Below, in pieces: positions 31,279-42,936 of a DNA stretch of 64,000 bases. The notes under the pieces were generated by a model. The model saw nothing but the letters and a program-made list of their open reading frames with translations, was not told the origin of the DNA and did not search any database. This DNA is from Chara braunii (lineage: Eukaryota; Streptophyta; Charophyceae; Charales; Characeae). Within the stretch, counting starts at the first letter, position 1, and each line of letters opens with the position of its first letter. The DNA is taken from positions 772,208 through 836,207 of the forward strand of contig BFEA01000201.1 in the NCBI GenBank assembly GCA_003427395.1, read 5' to 3'. A program made the position numbers and the translations under genes.

Positions 31279-31564
31279 TTAGTGCTGGTATACAGTCATT
31301 CGGCTAAGTTTGTCATCTTTATTGTAGATGGGAGGCAATGTTAGTGTACCTGACGATAAAGGTGAAAAATGGCGGGAAAGGTCTTCTTCTTCGCTAAGTC
31401 CCCAGACGCTCCCAATACGACGATTGACAGCGCCCCTGGTTCTGTTCCAGCCGTGGAGGCGGTGCGAAGCGCTGCCTCGCAGTCCATATGCGCCTTATGA
31501 ACCATTCCACTTACCACAGCGACATCATCCACGGTTGTTGCCGCCATTCTCGACCGTCCTTTTC
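31277..31564. other. Intergenic, no gene seen
   Basis: GC-balanced. Both strands have short open frames without recognisable domains. Confidence 0.35.
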
Positions 31565-31628
31565 CCCGCCACTTATTTTTCCCGCCACTTATTTTTCCCG
31601 CCACTTACTTTTCCTGCCGCTTATTTTC
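31565..31628. repeat. 16-bp tandem repeat, 4 copies
   Basis: Unit cccgccacttattttt, the last copies with cttac and cctgcc variants. Confidence 0.9.
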
Positions 31629-31694
31629 TTCCCTCCTGCAGCTACACGCGGTCTTCCCCCCACACCTCTCCCTCGCGTCTCGTTCCCGCGATGT

Positions 31695-31800
31695 AGGATC
31701 TCCCCACGTCACCACCTCCTCGAGCTTCCCACGTCAGCGCGCCTCCTCAAACTTCCCACGTGGCACCCTCCACGAGCTGCCACGTCACCCCACAACACTC
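31695..31800. repeat. Short tandem units with cccacgtca/cacgtgg motifs
   Basis: ccccacgtcaccacctcctc, cttcccacgtcagcg, cttcccacgtggcacc and gctgccacgtcacc recur about every 28 bp. The ACGT cores resemble plant bZIP sites, but no downstream gene is identified. Confidence 0.6.
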
Positions 31801-32227
31801 CATGTTAACTACGCCTCTAATCCGCCCGTTGTCTTCTACCCCATCATCATCTTCCTGTCTCCTTTTGCCTCAAGACCTACGCACATCCACCTTCTCCTTC
31901 CTCACTCACCCTCCTTTTCTCCCCTCCTCCATCCCCTCCTTCCAGCGCTGTCTGGCAATCAATCAGACACGCATTTCTGAGAATGGTCGGACTTTCCGTC
32001 GCTCAATGAGAATGGTCTGGAATTCGCTTTTATAGCGCATACGGCAGTTCTATTTTTTTTCATTTTTTCATTTTTTTTTTTCTTTTTTCTTTTTTCATTT
32101 GGACCATTTCTCGATTTATACGTGTCTTTTAACGGATGTCCCGCCGAAGGACTCTTTGTTCGGTCTTGCTCGAAGCTGACAATTCAAACAACCACCTGTA
32201 TATATTCATCAAAAACTGAGGGCGTAA
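31801..32227. other. Intergenic, pyrimidine-rich, no gene seen
   Basis: CT-rich to about 31950. (T)n with C interruptions at 32052-32098. Confidence 0.4.
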
Positions 32228-32349
32228 GGGCATCGCCACACCACTCTCGAAATGTGCAAAAGGAGAATGAACTTCGCGCTACCATGGCCAGATGCACGCG
32301 CCACATTTTTGTCTTTTTTCACATTTTGGAGAGTGGTGTGGCGATGCCC
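32228..32349. mobile_element. Family P MITE copy 1
   Basis: 122 bp, ends GGGCATCGCCACACCACTCT and AGAGTGGTGTGGCGATGCCC, exact inverted complements of 20 bp. Inner arms (cgaaatgtgcaaa, tttcacatttt) also pair. Flanking TAA on both sides fits a 3-bp PIF/Harbinger-type duplication, which is weak evidence. Confidence 0.85.
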
Positions 32350-32528
32350 TAATACTCACTTGAGGACTTTTTTTACTTGTTTCTGAACGTAGTTGTTGCA
32401 GTCAGAGCCTTGGGCACTGGGCCCTCTTCCAACCGAAAAAAAAAAATTCCCGCCTGTGACCGCCGGTGATTTTATTTGATTTTTCTTTACTTTTTTTTGA
32501 ACCGCCGGTGATTTTCGTCCACGGCAAT

Positions 32529-32648
32529 GGGCATCGGCACACCTCTCTCGAAATCTGCAAAATGAGAATGAACTTCCTGCTAGAACACGGCCAGATGCGC
32601 CCGCCAGATTTTTGTCTTTTTCACATTTCGAGAGTGGTGTGGCGAGGC
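32529..32648. mobile_element. Family P MITE copy 2
   Basis: Aligns with copy 1 through the interior (gagaatgaacttcctgct, gccagatttttgtcttttt). The ends are gggcatcggcacacctctct and gagagtggtgtggcga. It lies 180 bp downstream in the same orientation. Confidence 0.85.
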
Positions 32649-32756
32649 GTGTTTTTGGCCGTTCTAGGGGAAGATGCGTTCTCCAAATGGCTTCGGGTTT
32701 GTGACGTAGGGCGTGTACATCACGTTGATCGTCATCTGAGCAAAGCTGCCGTCAGC

Positions 32757-32850
32757 AGGCAAGGTACCCCACCAGCAACCACAAAAAAACCGGCAAGGTA
32801 CCCCCCTGCAGTCACACAGCAGACAAGGTACCCCACGAGAGTAAAAAAAA
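32757..32850. repeat. Three-copy short repeat, ggcaaggtacccc
   Basis: caggcaaggtaccccaccag, ccggcaaggtaccccc and cagacaaggtaccccacgag, spaced 35-40 bp. Confidence 0.7.
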
Positions 32851-33800
32851 AGACCCCTATGGATCCAGCTGCACTTGTGGTCACCTGCCTCGCAGTAAAG
32901 GGCCTGGCCCTAATGCTGTGTTCATGCTAGGAAAGAAGCAGGAGCCTAGTCATTCCTCATGACCACGTTCATCTGTCCCAAGCACAAGTCGTCTGCCTTT
33001 CCCGGTCTAGAGGGCAGGGAGGTAGCCCCCCTCCACAGGTGCAAACACACCATGTTTTGCCTCATTGACTGAGTTCTATGTGGTCTCCACAGTAGTCTCA
33101 GCCATTGTTTTGAGTGGCATGGCCATTACATGCTTACTTATGCCCTCCAAACAATTATGGGTGAAGTGTGCTGCCAGAGCTACCAGACTTGGTACCCTAC
33201 TTCCCTGGCTGCTATTCCGTCACAAAACTTCCATTGAGTGATTGTCCAACCAAGACTTGCTGTCACATTACATGCTTTGCATGTGACGGACAACCTCACA
33301 TCGGGCACTGCTTTGCTTTCAGAGTGGGGGCTAAGATGCGGAAGGGCCCAAGAAAGTGCGGAAATGGGGCTGGGCCAAGGATTTTTGGAAGAAAGGGGTT
33401 GAAGTTCCAGGTCGGACCTGGAATCTCCGGTGTACGGTTTCGTAAGTGTACACAAAGGCAAGGGACTAAGGCAATGGATCTTCACACACACCTACAGCGC
33501 GGTAAAATACAAAAGCTTTTCTGGATTTGAAACTTACAATGGCCAGGCCGGGCTCCGAGTCTGCGTTTTTTTTTCCCCCAGTTGGAAGTTGTGGGGGTGT
33601 AGGCACAATCTCTGCTCTAAGCGAGAGCTCGATGACGTGTCTCGCACAGTTCAGAATCGGACTCAGATGGACGCAATCACATTGCCCTTTCTGCTATTTC
33701 CAGTTCTCCACATGGCAAGCAATCAAACCCCTCTCCCTAAGATTCTCGTACGTCTGCAGTCTGAGCACAATGTTCGAGGCCAGTAAGGTGCAACGACAGG
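32851..33800. other. Intergenic, no gene seen
   Basis: Mixed composition. Frames up to about 120 codons exist but show no domain. Confidence 0.35.
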
Positions 33801-34128
33801 CCATGGGATGACAATAAGCTCGTTCAAAGAAAGCAAAACTGAGAAAGGGGGATCGAGGGTGCACAAGAGCAGAACACTGCCAATTATCGGGGTATTGACA
33901 ACGTTGGCGGACCAGCGTCGTAGCCTCACGTATATCCCACTCACAGACACATGGCCTTTCCATGTTATACAAGAAGTCCACGTCGGGTTCAGAGTTGATG
34001 GGAGGTGGCCTCGTCTCCTCAGGGCGACCACAGTTGACCGCTTCCAGTGTGTGCCTAGTAACTGGCCTCTACAACACCCTGGACTTTCANAAAAAAAAAA
34101 AAAAAAAAAAAAAAGAAGAAGAAGAAAA
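33801..34128 (+). mobile_element. Family M poly(A)-tailed retroposon end
   Basis: Ends tagtaactggcctctacaac then accctggactttca and an A run 34091-34114 plus (GAA)n. The last 35 bp match 27440-27485. Upstream, one frame gives NTANYRGI, faintly like the start of LINE reverse transcriptase domains, but the frame breaks at once, so I do not call RT. Confidence 0.45.
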
Positions 34129-34224
34129 AGAATATGGAGCACATCTGCCATACTCATAAAGGTGAAACTGATGGCATCCTTATTTTAACCATAACAAGAT
34201 CACATAAATGTACCGAAAGAGGTT

Positions 34225-34432
34225 AAGATTTAGGGGTAACTCAGTAGAGTCACAAAAACGAGTTATAGTTCCACTATGGGGCAAGATACAGTTTGCAATT
34301 GCACTTTGGGCACCTTACCTGGCCAGAAAGTTGGGTTGTTTACATTGCCCAAACTGCAATTTGAAATTGTATCTCGACCCATAGTGCAATTGTAACTCGT
34401 TCTTGTGACTCCCTAATAGTTTCCCCTAAGAT
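34225..34432. mobile_element. Family Q long-arm foldback MITE
   Basis: 208 bp. The left arm (gatttaggggtaactc, gagtcacaaaaacgagttat, tgcaattgcactttgggca) is complementary, with about 15-20% mismatch, to the right arm (tgcccaaactgcaattt, aactcgttcttgtgact, ttcccctaagatc). Arms are about 90 bp with a loop under 30 nt. Confidence 0.85.
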
Positions 34433-35529
34433 CTATTACTCATGCAACCAGTAGATGACCCAAATCCGTTAATCCAATCAAGGGTCAATGATCACTGATA
34501 TGAGACAGATAGAGTGAGAGGCCCATAATCGTCATACAAAAATCCTACTTGTGCGAGAGAAAGGAGCCGAGAGGTTATTCACATAAGATCATGCGTAAAG
34601 CGAACAAGGAATCATTCATCACAAAAAAGAGTTGATTTGAATAGCAATAAAATGTCATTATGGTTGGGTCGAAATAATTCCAAGTAATATGATATTTCGG
34701 GCCAAAGGAAAATAGAGTTATCCTCGTGACAAGCATCCATTACGTGCATCATTCACATTCAGTCGACATTCATGCAAGTGGAAGAGTATACAAGAGTGTC
34801 CTACACACGTAGACATTCATACAATAGAAAAGTTAACGTGCAAGGCTATAGAGGGCTTCTACATATCCTCATTCGTGGACAAGAGCAGAAACCAACGATT
34901 ACACACACAAGAAGCGATCGGTAACTCCATCCATCCGTTCAAAAAATGTGATCTCATTAAGTACACAGATACTCCAATGTTATACAACCATGCAAAGGGA
35001 AGAACCCGACACAACATGAAAGTCCACACATTTAAGAAGAGGGACAATGCGACTTCAAGTAGGATTGGTGTCTGATGTCAAATCTCAAAACGTTGGAGGG
35101 CCACGTCACGGTGAGAACGGGCGCTGCACTGGCACGAGGCGACTGGCACATCCGCAAGTGCGAGCGCTGAGTTGTTGTGGGCACTGTAGAGTGAGATGGT
35201 GTGAGGCGGATATGGTGGTTGTCTTCCTATATTCCAACGCTTAGCGTACGCGTGGGGACCAGAGGTGCTAAGTTGATCATGCCACGTCACAGGCTGGCAT
35301 GGTAGGCGATCTGACTTGTGGGATTTCCACGAGTTCCACATTGAAGCTTCATTGTCGCAGTTGCGTTCTTGCACGTGGCATGGCAGTGTTGGCTACGTCG
35401 ATGTCGGTGGAGTAGGGTGGAGTTAGCCCTTGGTTAACCAAAGTGCGAGGCTTATCATACGATTCGAGTGTGTGGAGGGAGATCATCAGGAAGTTATTCA
35501 TCAACAGCATCACAACGTTGACCATCATT
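34433..35529. other. Intergenic, no gene seen
   Basis: AT-richer than the region to the left. No repeat boundary or coding frame recognised. Confidence 0.4.
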
Positions 35530-35682
35530 ATCAACGGGGAGGTCATCATGATATGGGATGCAATTGTTCTTCACCAGGGAGGTCATCATGAGGGGAGCTT
35601 CTCGACATTAGAGAGGTCGTCATTACGGGAGTTGCTCTTCATCCGGGAAGTCGTCATTAGGGGAGTTGCTCTTCATCAGATT
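35530..35682. repeat. Tandem repeat, about 40-46 bp, 4 units
   Basis: Recurring gggaggtcatcatgaggggag, gagaggtcgtcattacggga and gggaagtcgtcattagggga, joined by gttgctcttcatc. Confidence 0.8.
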
Positions 35683-35816
35683 GTTTCCTTGTTCTATTGA
35701 TATATATTTTCTTTCTCCTCACGTACTTGAACTGCTGTTCTGCCATGTCATGGAACATATTTCTTTCCTTGTACAACTTATCACAGCTCCTAAAGCTATA
35801 CAGCGGACCCCTGCAA

Positions 35817-36340
35817 CAACAGAAAAAATTCCCAGAAGTAAATAATCATTCTGTATTAAAATTACATTCTAAATTTTAAATTTTCATTCCATCTTTAAAA
35901 ATGTCATTCTAATTTAAAATTTTTCCTTCTTACTTGAAAACTTTCCTTCCAGGAATGGGGTATACCTTCTTATTTGAACTGCATGCTAGAGATGGAATGA
36001 AAGTCTGGACGAGTTCATGAAATATTTTAATTGGATTGTCATTCTAAGTAAAGATTTTCGGTCATAAATAAGTTAATCCAATTTAAATTCGAAAAAAATT
36101 GTTGTAGTAGAATGAAAGTTTAATGAAAACATTTCATAAACTCGTTCAGACTTTCATTCCATCTTGGACAAATAGATGTAGTTGGAAGGGAAAACTCATA
36201 TTTAGACGGGAACTTATAAAAAAAAACTGAAAATTTTTAGAATTTGACGAACATTGGAATGATAATTTATAAATATGAATGATTTTTCTTTTTCATAATG
36301 TTTTTTCAACATTCATTTCTCGTGGGAATTTTTCTCTTTA
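35817..36340 (+). mobile_element. Family K foldback MITE copy 1
   Basis: About 524 bp, starting CAACAGAAAAAATTCCC and ending cgtgggaatttttctcttt. It aligns along its full length with four other copies. Inner arms pair as in copy 3. It lies inside older repeat R-like sequence (ctaaagctatacagcgg before, ctaaggctatacaacgg after). Confidence 0.85.
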
Positions 36341-36800
36341 AGCATAGCTTTCTACCTCTCTTTGGTGAAGAAACTTTACCTCTCTCGGTGGAAGGAGGTA
36401 TAAACTTGTTTGCCCTATGGAATGCATATTTCTCCTTTCACGACCTGCCACTACTACTAAGGCTATACAACGGTGTCACCTTGACGGTCCCTTACGCTGC
36501 TACAAGAGAGGAACCTCTCGGTCGTGTCACACATGATTTTTATGAGTGAAAATAATCAGTCACCACTCCGACTGTGCGTGCCCGCTTTACCTCTCACGGC
36601 ACCCCGTGATAGGTCAAGGTTCCGCGAGGTATAACTTACCTCTACCCAAAGGGTTGTCACCACCCTTAGGTAGGTGTATCACTGTCGAGCTATCATCCCA
36701 CATGCAGAGGGTTTTACTTGCCTTCGTAATGGTAGGTCGGTCGATGGCATTTGCTCGATCGCGCAGCATAGGAATGAGGCACGTGCGGTAATACGCCTAA
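36341..36800 (+). repeat. Dispersed repeat R, copy 1
   Basis: tacctctctcggtggaagga (36380) matches 58905-58930. cccaaagggttgtcaccacc and cgagctatcatccca match the reverse complement of 49455-49560. The boundaries and class are unknown. Confidence 0.6.
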
Positions 36801-37974
36801 GACTGATCCGTTAGACAAGCAAGGTTCAATATGTTGATTCCCCTATTCTAAACTCTTAGATTTTCAGGTCGAATTTTTAAAAGGCTGTATATTTTCACTT
36901 ATAAATGTTTGTATCCTATAATATATTATTCTTCTGCTAAAGACAAACAAAGTATCAATCAGACCATATTTATACCAAGGGCATTACACTCTCCTTAACA
37001 AATTACGACTAACTGAATAACGAACAAGTATAAAGACTATGTGGCTATTACCGACGAGAACCCTTCCCACTTTCATAAGTGTGATGGGTCCGAGACTCTT
37101 CAAGAGATCAATCATGGTTCAATCCAAAACCACACACAAGACAGACCTGCAAAAAATCTTTAAAGACAGTTCACATGCAATGCACTAACAACGTTAACCA
37201 TCAATCCACACCATTTACCTTGTCCCTCACGTACCAAACCATGTATGACAACTTTATCTTTCCTAAGACGTATCAAACCCAACCCCCTCACATTTCTACA
37301 ACGGACCCTTCTAAGTGACTATAACCGTTCAGACAATGACTATACGGTTTGTCTTTAGATGTGGGTATCAAGTCAAAAAGGGAATAATTGAATCGGTAAC
37401 AACCGACCTGTTATCGAGAGATAACAAACAATTGAATCATTTTTTTAGACCCTCTTTTTTAATTGCAATGAACCAAAAAGGGACATGCACACACACAGGT
37501 CAACAAAGATTCAACATCCCTACTCATTTCTTACTTATAAATATCTAAGGATCAAGCCCTTAGATCAAAACTCTGAGTTTTTGGGTTGACATCCCAGAGT
37601 CGAATCCCTAGTTCGACTTTTACAACCTTCCATACATCATCTGTCCCTTTTCTCCCTTCTCTCAAGAAGTTTCATACCCGTGTCCTAAGTCGTTTTCAAG
37701 GAAATTAACATTTCCTCTACTCTCAGTCCTCTCATATTTCCTCTTTTGGAATAAGCACACCCCTTAGTGCGTATGTAGTTGAGATTTAACTCATTTGTCG
37801 TCGTGGTTTTCCTTCTGAAAACATTGAACGGATAGGGATCTCGTGGTAACTCCTATTAATATTCCAAGTATTATTTTTTTCGTGACCCATTTTTGTTTTT
37901 TTCATTCTTCTCTAGATACATGAAGCTTTGCTCCAACAGGAGCATTGTCTTTCTCGATCTTTTTTTTTTTGGCC
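36801..37974. other. Intergenic, no gene seen
   Basis: AT-rich. A few short inverted pairs (for example ggtaaca and cctgttatc near 37395-37430) may be further outliers of the hairpin array that follows. No coding signal. Confidence 0.35.
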
Positions 37975-39580
37975 TGACATAAGCAAGTAGTAGATCGATT
38001 CACACATGAATCTTATGCTACTTGATCAATTTCAATCAATCTGTTAATCAAACAGACAGCCGAATAATTCACACAGAAGTACTCGACCACCTTTTCAATT
38101 TCATTGAATGCAAACGCAAATGGTCAGTAAGAAATAATATACTCGAACCATTTCACACAAGTAGTCCAATAACTCGCACGTGAGTATCCCTCTACTGGAT
38201 AAAACAAATAGTCGAGAGGTTGCTACTGAGGCTTCCCAGTATTTGTTATATCACCTATTTGACAAACTCAAATTTTATCCCTGCACAGGTTAGTACAGGT
38301 TTCAATTTAGTAATAGGTGACCCACACATGAGCCCCCTACTACTACTTGACTAATGCATGGTTTGCTTCAAGAGCATAACAGAGCGACCCGTACAGGGGT
38401 ATCCTATTGCGTTTTTCAAGTTGAAGCCAACCGATTTAAGATCAGGCTAGTTAACGTAATACAATTGTCAGGATATTCATACAAGAGTATCCTACTTTGC
38501 CGGTTAATGCAGAATCAAGCAAGTAATAGGATGACCCTCACATGAACCCCCCTTATTACTTTCTTGGGGAATAAGTAGTCCATTCTCCAAGTAAGTAATA
38601 GGATGCCCCCTACATGAGTCTTCCTACTACCCCTTCGGTGATCGGACTATCTGAAGGTAAGTAACTTATTAGAGAATCAGTCGCAAGACGACTCCCCACT
38701 ACTCGTAGGTCATTAGCCAGTCTGAGATTCAAGTGTGTAATAGGATGACCCTTACATGAGCCCCCAACTATAACTCGAATAAGTGCAAAGACTGAACCCT
38801 CTTGAGTCGGTAATAATAAGTATGGTCAATACTATAATTCCTTCATACCTTGGCTTAGTAATGGATAAACAGATCGTTAGTGGTCAACCAAATCATTAGT
38901 CATACGTAGACAAATAACAAGATTACTCATACATGATGAATATCCTACTATCGTTGAATTTTCTTCACTCCACATTTTTTCTGAGTTAGTTAGTCGAGTC
39001 TCAAACAAGCACTAGGAAGACTCACACACAAACTTCTTATTACTTATCTGATTCATAGGAGACTGGTCCGCCTATCATATTACATGTAGCTTCAAGACAA
39101 GTGACGTGGCGACTCGCACAAGAGTCCCCACCCCTCTTGTAGCACACTTTAACTTAGTATATGTTGTTGCTAACCAGTTACTTCATGCGGGTGATGGAAC
39201 ATATTGTATAGACTTGTTCCCCCAACTTTCAACCTCAAACAAATCCCTCGTTAATCAAGGTGGTAAAGTAACACACACAACAGTACCTTGCCACCTTTCA
39301 GTTGTGTTACTCGGTCGAGCCTCAAATAACAACGTCACATCCACACATGAGTATTCCACCGCCTTTCAAACTTAGTATAGTCTGATAGGTTAATAGGGCG
39401 ATCCCCACACGAGCCTCTCACTACCGTCTCTAAATGTTAGGCAACTCACCCTTCACGATAACAATCGATCAGGCAGATAGCAGGGTAACTCACATATGAG
39501 TGCCCCACCGTTTGTCCTTAGTTGGATTAGCGCATTCACAAACAATGCGACGACTTGCATAGAAGTCCTCATCGCACTGC
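37975..39580. repeat. Array of about 20 diverged hairpin units
   Basis: Units spaced roughly 60-110 bp share a loop-like centre near TCACACATGAG and a trailing CCTACTAC, but their stems differ and remain paired within each unit. Examples: AAGTAG/CTACTT with GATTC/GAATC (37985-38023); AACAAATA/TATTTGTT (38203-38247); AAGTAATA/TATTACTT (38521-38561); AGTCG/CGACT (38679-38693); AAGTGACGTGGCGACTC/GAGTCCCCACCCCTCTT (39099-39138); AAGGTGG/CCACCTT (39257-39297); TGCGACGACTT/AAGTCCTCATCGCA (39546-39576). No frame is conserved. I do not recognise the family. Confidence 0.75.
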
Positions 39581-40104
39581 CTTATTATTCATATTCAAAC
39601 AGTCCAAGTTCCTTCTCGGTTAATTTAGGTTTCTTCCTTCCATCAAGCAAGATTTTTACTTCAACCATACATCATTTTCCTCTTTGATATTCTTAGTCAT
39701 AAAGAAAGCACTAACAATATGTCATACAATCATGCATGCAGTCCAACAGAAGGTTATAGCTTGTATGGGTATATAGGAAAGGCGTAAGTCACACCTACCT
39801 TATGGTTTCCTGCCTCCAGAGTTCCTCCTGAACTCCGGCAGAGCTCCCGCAATCACCCCATTATCGGTTACGTATGCAATCGATCGTCTGGGCGTCAAGG
39901 CGATGATCATCTCAATGAGAATCGTGCCATGAAATAATTATAGTTAAGGAGATAGGCGTATGAGAGGATCTAACAATGATAAGAACGGAGGAGGATGGAG
40001 GAGGTAGGCACCATCATAGGTGATAATGTCTCTTTCCTCTCCAATGCCCGCATTTTTTTCATCTTCGACCGCTATTTTAACACATAATGTTCAATAATAA
40101 TAAT
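39581..40104. other. Intergenic, no gene seen
   Basis: The hairpin pattern fades. Nothing further is recognised. Confidence 0.35.
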
Positions 40105-40112
40105 AGAAAAAC

Positions 40113-40177
<65 letters not shown>

Positions 40178-40183
40178 TAATAG
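40105..40183. repeat. (AAT)n microsatellite
   Basis: About 22 uninterrupted aat triplets after two short interrupted runs. Confidence 0.95.
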
Positions 40184-40289
40184 GGGTAGTTTCCTGTCAA
40201 CGTTTTTAAACAACCTTGAAAGAGCACAAAATCAAAGAGAAGCGTTTGCCCTTTGTTGACGTTACACTTTGATTAAACCCTCCTCCTGT

Positions 40290-40475
40290 CACTTTCTTCT
40301 TTCCCCTCGCTTCTCCCTCACTCTTCCTCTTTTCTTCCTTTTTTCTTCTTCTTTCATTCTTCTTCTTTATTTTCCTTATTTCCTCCTCTCTTCCTCTTTT
40401 CATCTTCCTCTTTTCACCTTTCTTTTTTCACCTTCCTTCCTTCATTCTTCCTACTTTTTTTTCTTTTTCGGTACT
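40290..40475. repeat. Polypyrimidine (CTT/TTCC) tract
   Basis: Nearly pure pyrimidine on + for about 180 bp, with tttcttc and ttcctt motifs. Confidence 0.85.
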
Positions 40476-41238
40476 CCCCCTCTTTTCTCAGCTCCACATG
40501 CGTTCTCTTTGCATTCCCCACACAACCCTGGGCACAACAACCTGCTTGTTGACCCACATGCCTGTTCTTAGGACCATGTATGTGTGCTTGTTGTCCTGCC
40601 TGTCTACAAGACTGTTCGGCCGCATGCATGCTGCTCTGCATGCCTAGCCATAGCCCTCTAGTGTCACGCTGTCGGGGCAAATACCCTGACATATTTAAAA
40701 ACGTCATACGTTATCCGACTCTTTCGTTGAATTGAAGGACTTGATGAGACCGACGTTCGCCAAAAGTTCATTTAGACTGAACCTATGACTGAGGGTTTAA
40801 ATTTTTTTGAACTTTGGTCCAAACACTTGTAGCATCCGAGAGTAAAGACAGTCGCAGAAGCACGTGGACATGGGAACGATAAAGCTAGACCTATTCTACA
40901 TAAAATAATGTCGCGCGGCTTAGCACCCGCGGGATTCGGAGCCTAACAGGGCCAAATAGAATGGACACGTCGGGTATAGGACCGCGACACAGGGGAAATG
41001 GGTCGGCTAAATTTTTACTTTTATTTTTTTGCAGGATTTGACTCTACGCCGATGGCCGAGAAACCCTACATCCTGGCCTATGAGGGCGGACACCTGCTTG
41101 TGCCACAAGCGAGCAGCTAACCAGCGTAGGTGGGGGAGGCAAGAAGAGTCTACCAGGCCACAAGGAGGGGCTGGAGTCGGCGGTGTCTACTAGGCTACAG
41201 GTAGGGGGATAGCCATGGCAAGCTCCTCATATACAGGA
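40476..41238. other. Intergenic, no gene seen
   Basis: No product or family recognised. Confidence 0.35.
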
Positions 41239-41766
41239 CAAAAGAAAAATTCCCGCGAGAAATGAAAGTTGAAAAAACATTCTATTAAAAAAAAATCCTT
41301 CATATTTATAAATTAGCATTCCAATGTTTGTCCAATTCTAAAATTAAAATTTTCAGTTTTATTTGATAAGTTCCCGTTTAAATATGAGTTTTCCCTTCCA
41401 ACTACATCTATTTGTTCAAGATGGAATAAAAGTCTGGACGAGTTTATGAAATGTTGTAATTAAACTTTCATTCTACTACAATAAATATCTTCTAATTTAG
41501 ATTGGATTAACCTATTTATGACTGAAAATCCTTACTTAGAACGACAGTCCAATTAAAATATTTTATGAACTTATCCAGACTTTCATTCCATCTCTAGCAT
41601 GCAGTTCAAATAAGAAGGGATACCCCATTCTTGGAAGGAAATTTCTCAAGTAAGACGAAAAATTTTAAAATTGGAATGACATTTTTTAAGATGGAATGAA
41701 AATTTAAAATTTAGAATGTAATTTTACTCTAGAATGAATATTTAATTTCGGAAAATTTTTCTGTTG
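41239..41766 (-). mobile_element. Family K foldback MITE copy 2
   Basis: About 528 bp, inverted relative to copies 1, 3 and 4. Starts near aaaagaaaaattcccgcg and ends tttttctgttg, directly abutting the next element. Confidence 0.85.
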
Positions 41767-41917
41767 GAGCTGCTCCTACTATTCTCGTAGTAGGAGCTAG
41801 CCTAGAAGGTATCGTACTGAACTTTCACCCAAGTGGTGCTGGGATCGAGCGCGGGATCAAGCCCTGGGATCGAGCCCGATAATACGCATCTGGGCTAGCC
41901 CCTATTGGAGCAGCGCT
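41767..41917. mobile_element. Small inverted-repeat element next to K copy 2
   Basis: Ends gagctgctcc and ggagcagcgct are inverted, with aggagctagcc and gggctagcccc pairing inside. It starts with a 9-bp-stem hairpin, CTCCTACTA/TAGTAGGAG (41773-41796). Interior gggatcgagc is repeated. Confidence 0.6.
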
Positions 41918-41927
41918 TTCCCTTGTT

Positions 41928-42012
41928 TGAAGTGACGTGGTTGACTTCGATCGTGCAACCCTTTCCCTTATTTTAAGTGACGCGGTCGACTTCAACCGCA
42001 CGATCTCAGAGA
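41928..42012. repeat. About 42-bp direct repeat pair
   Basis: tttgaagtgacgtggttgac, ttcgatcgtgcaa and ttttaagtgacgcggtcgac, ttcaaccgcacga follow one another. Confidence 0.8.
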
Positions 42013-42747
42013 TCGCATGGTCGAGATCGGCTGCGTACTACAGAGTAGCATGACCCCTGCGCAATGATGACACGCATAAATCGAGAAATGTCTCAGGCCT
42101 GCGTTTCAGAGGGCGTGACTGAAAATCCACGTGATGATGAATGTTTGCATAAAGCCAATGAAGAAATAAAATATATATATAATAATAAAATAAAATAAAA
42201 AAATTTACGACTTAATCGGACGTGAAGCGTCACTTGGAGTTGTTTGAAGTTGAAAGGGACTTGAAGTCTCCAGAAGGCGCTGACGCCCATTTTAACGGGC
42301 AACCGTTTTACTGCAATATGAGTTCTTTGATTTTGTTTTTGTTTTTGTTTTTTTTTTTCTTAGATTTTCCTTAGGTTTTACTTCTTTAAGATTTTATTTA
42401 ATTTTCTTTCTTCTTTTTCAGATTCGTTAGATTTTGTTTGTTCGAGATATCACTACAGCGCCCGGTAATTTTGACGAACGGGCTGCTACTGCCGACTACA
42501 AGATTACCAAAATTGAATGAATCTGTCGCGTTTACGCTGCTACGTTCGAACGTGGGTTTTGGGACCCTATACTTGAGTTGCGAGAGGCTCTCTGCGCGCG
42601 CCTCGGGTGGTTTCCAGTGTGAGGGATGAGCGAGTCATTTTCCGGTGGTCGAACGAACATTCTTGCGGCACTGTTCGGGCATCTAATCGTCTTTCTCTGA
42701 GGGCTTTCACGACAGTTCGCATACTGCTGGCAACCATAGCGGCTGTC
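42013..42747. other. Intergenic, no gene seen
   Basis: A T-rich tract at 42318-42360. No gene. Confidence 0.35.

Positions 42748-42936
<189 letters not shown>

Noticed and set aside
30254-31307. Frames of more than 300 codons across the N gap
   Set aside because: Composed of (CT)n and (GA)n translations joined by unknown bases. Not evidence of a protein.
33870-33960. LINE reverse-transcriptase start (NTANYRGI)
   Set aside because: Only eight residues resemble the family and the frame stops at once. A profile search would be needed before calling it.
37975-39580. CRISPR array or tRNA cluster
   Set aside because: Units are diverged and irregularly spaced. They lack identical repeats, and none has tRNA box A plus box B.
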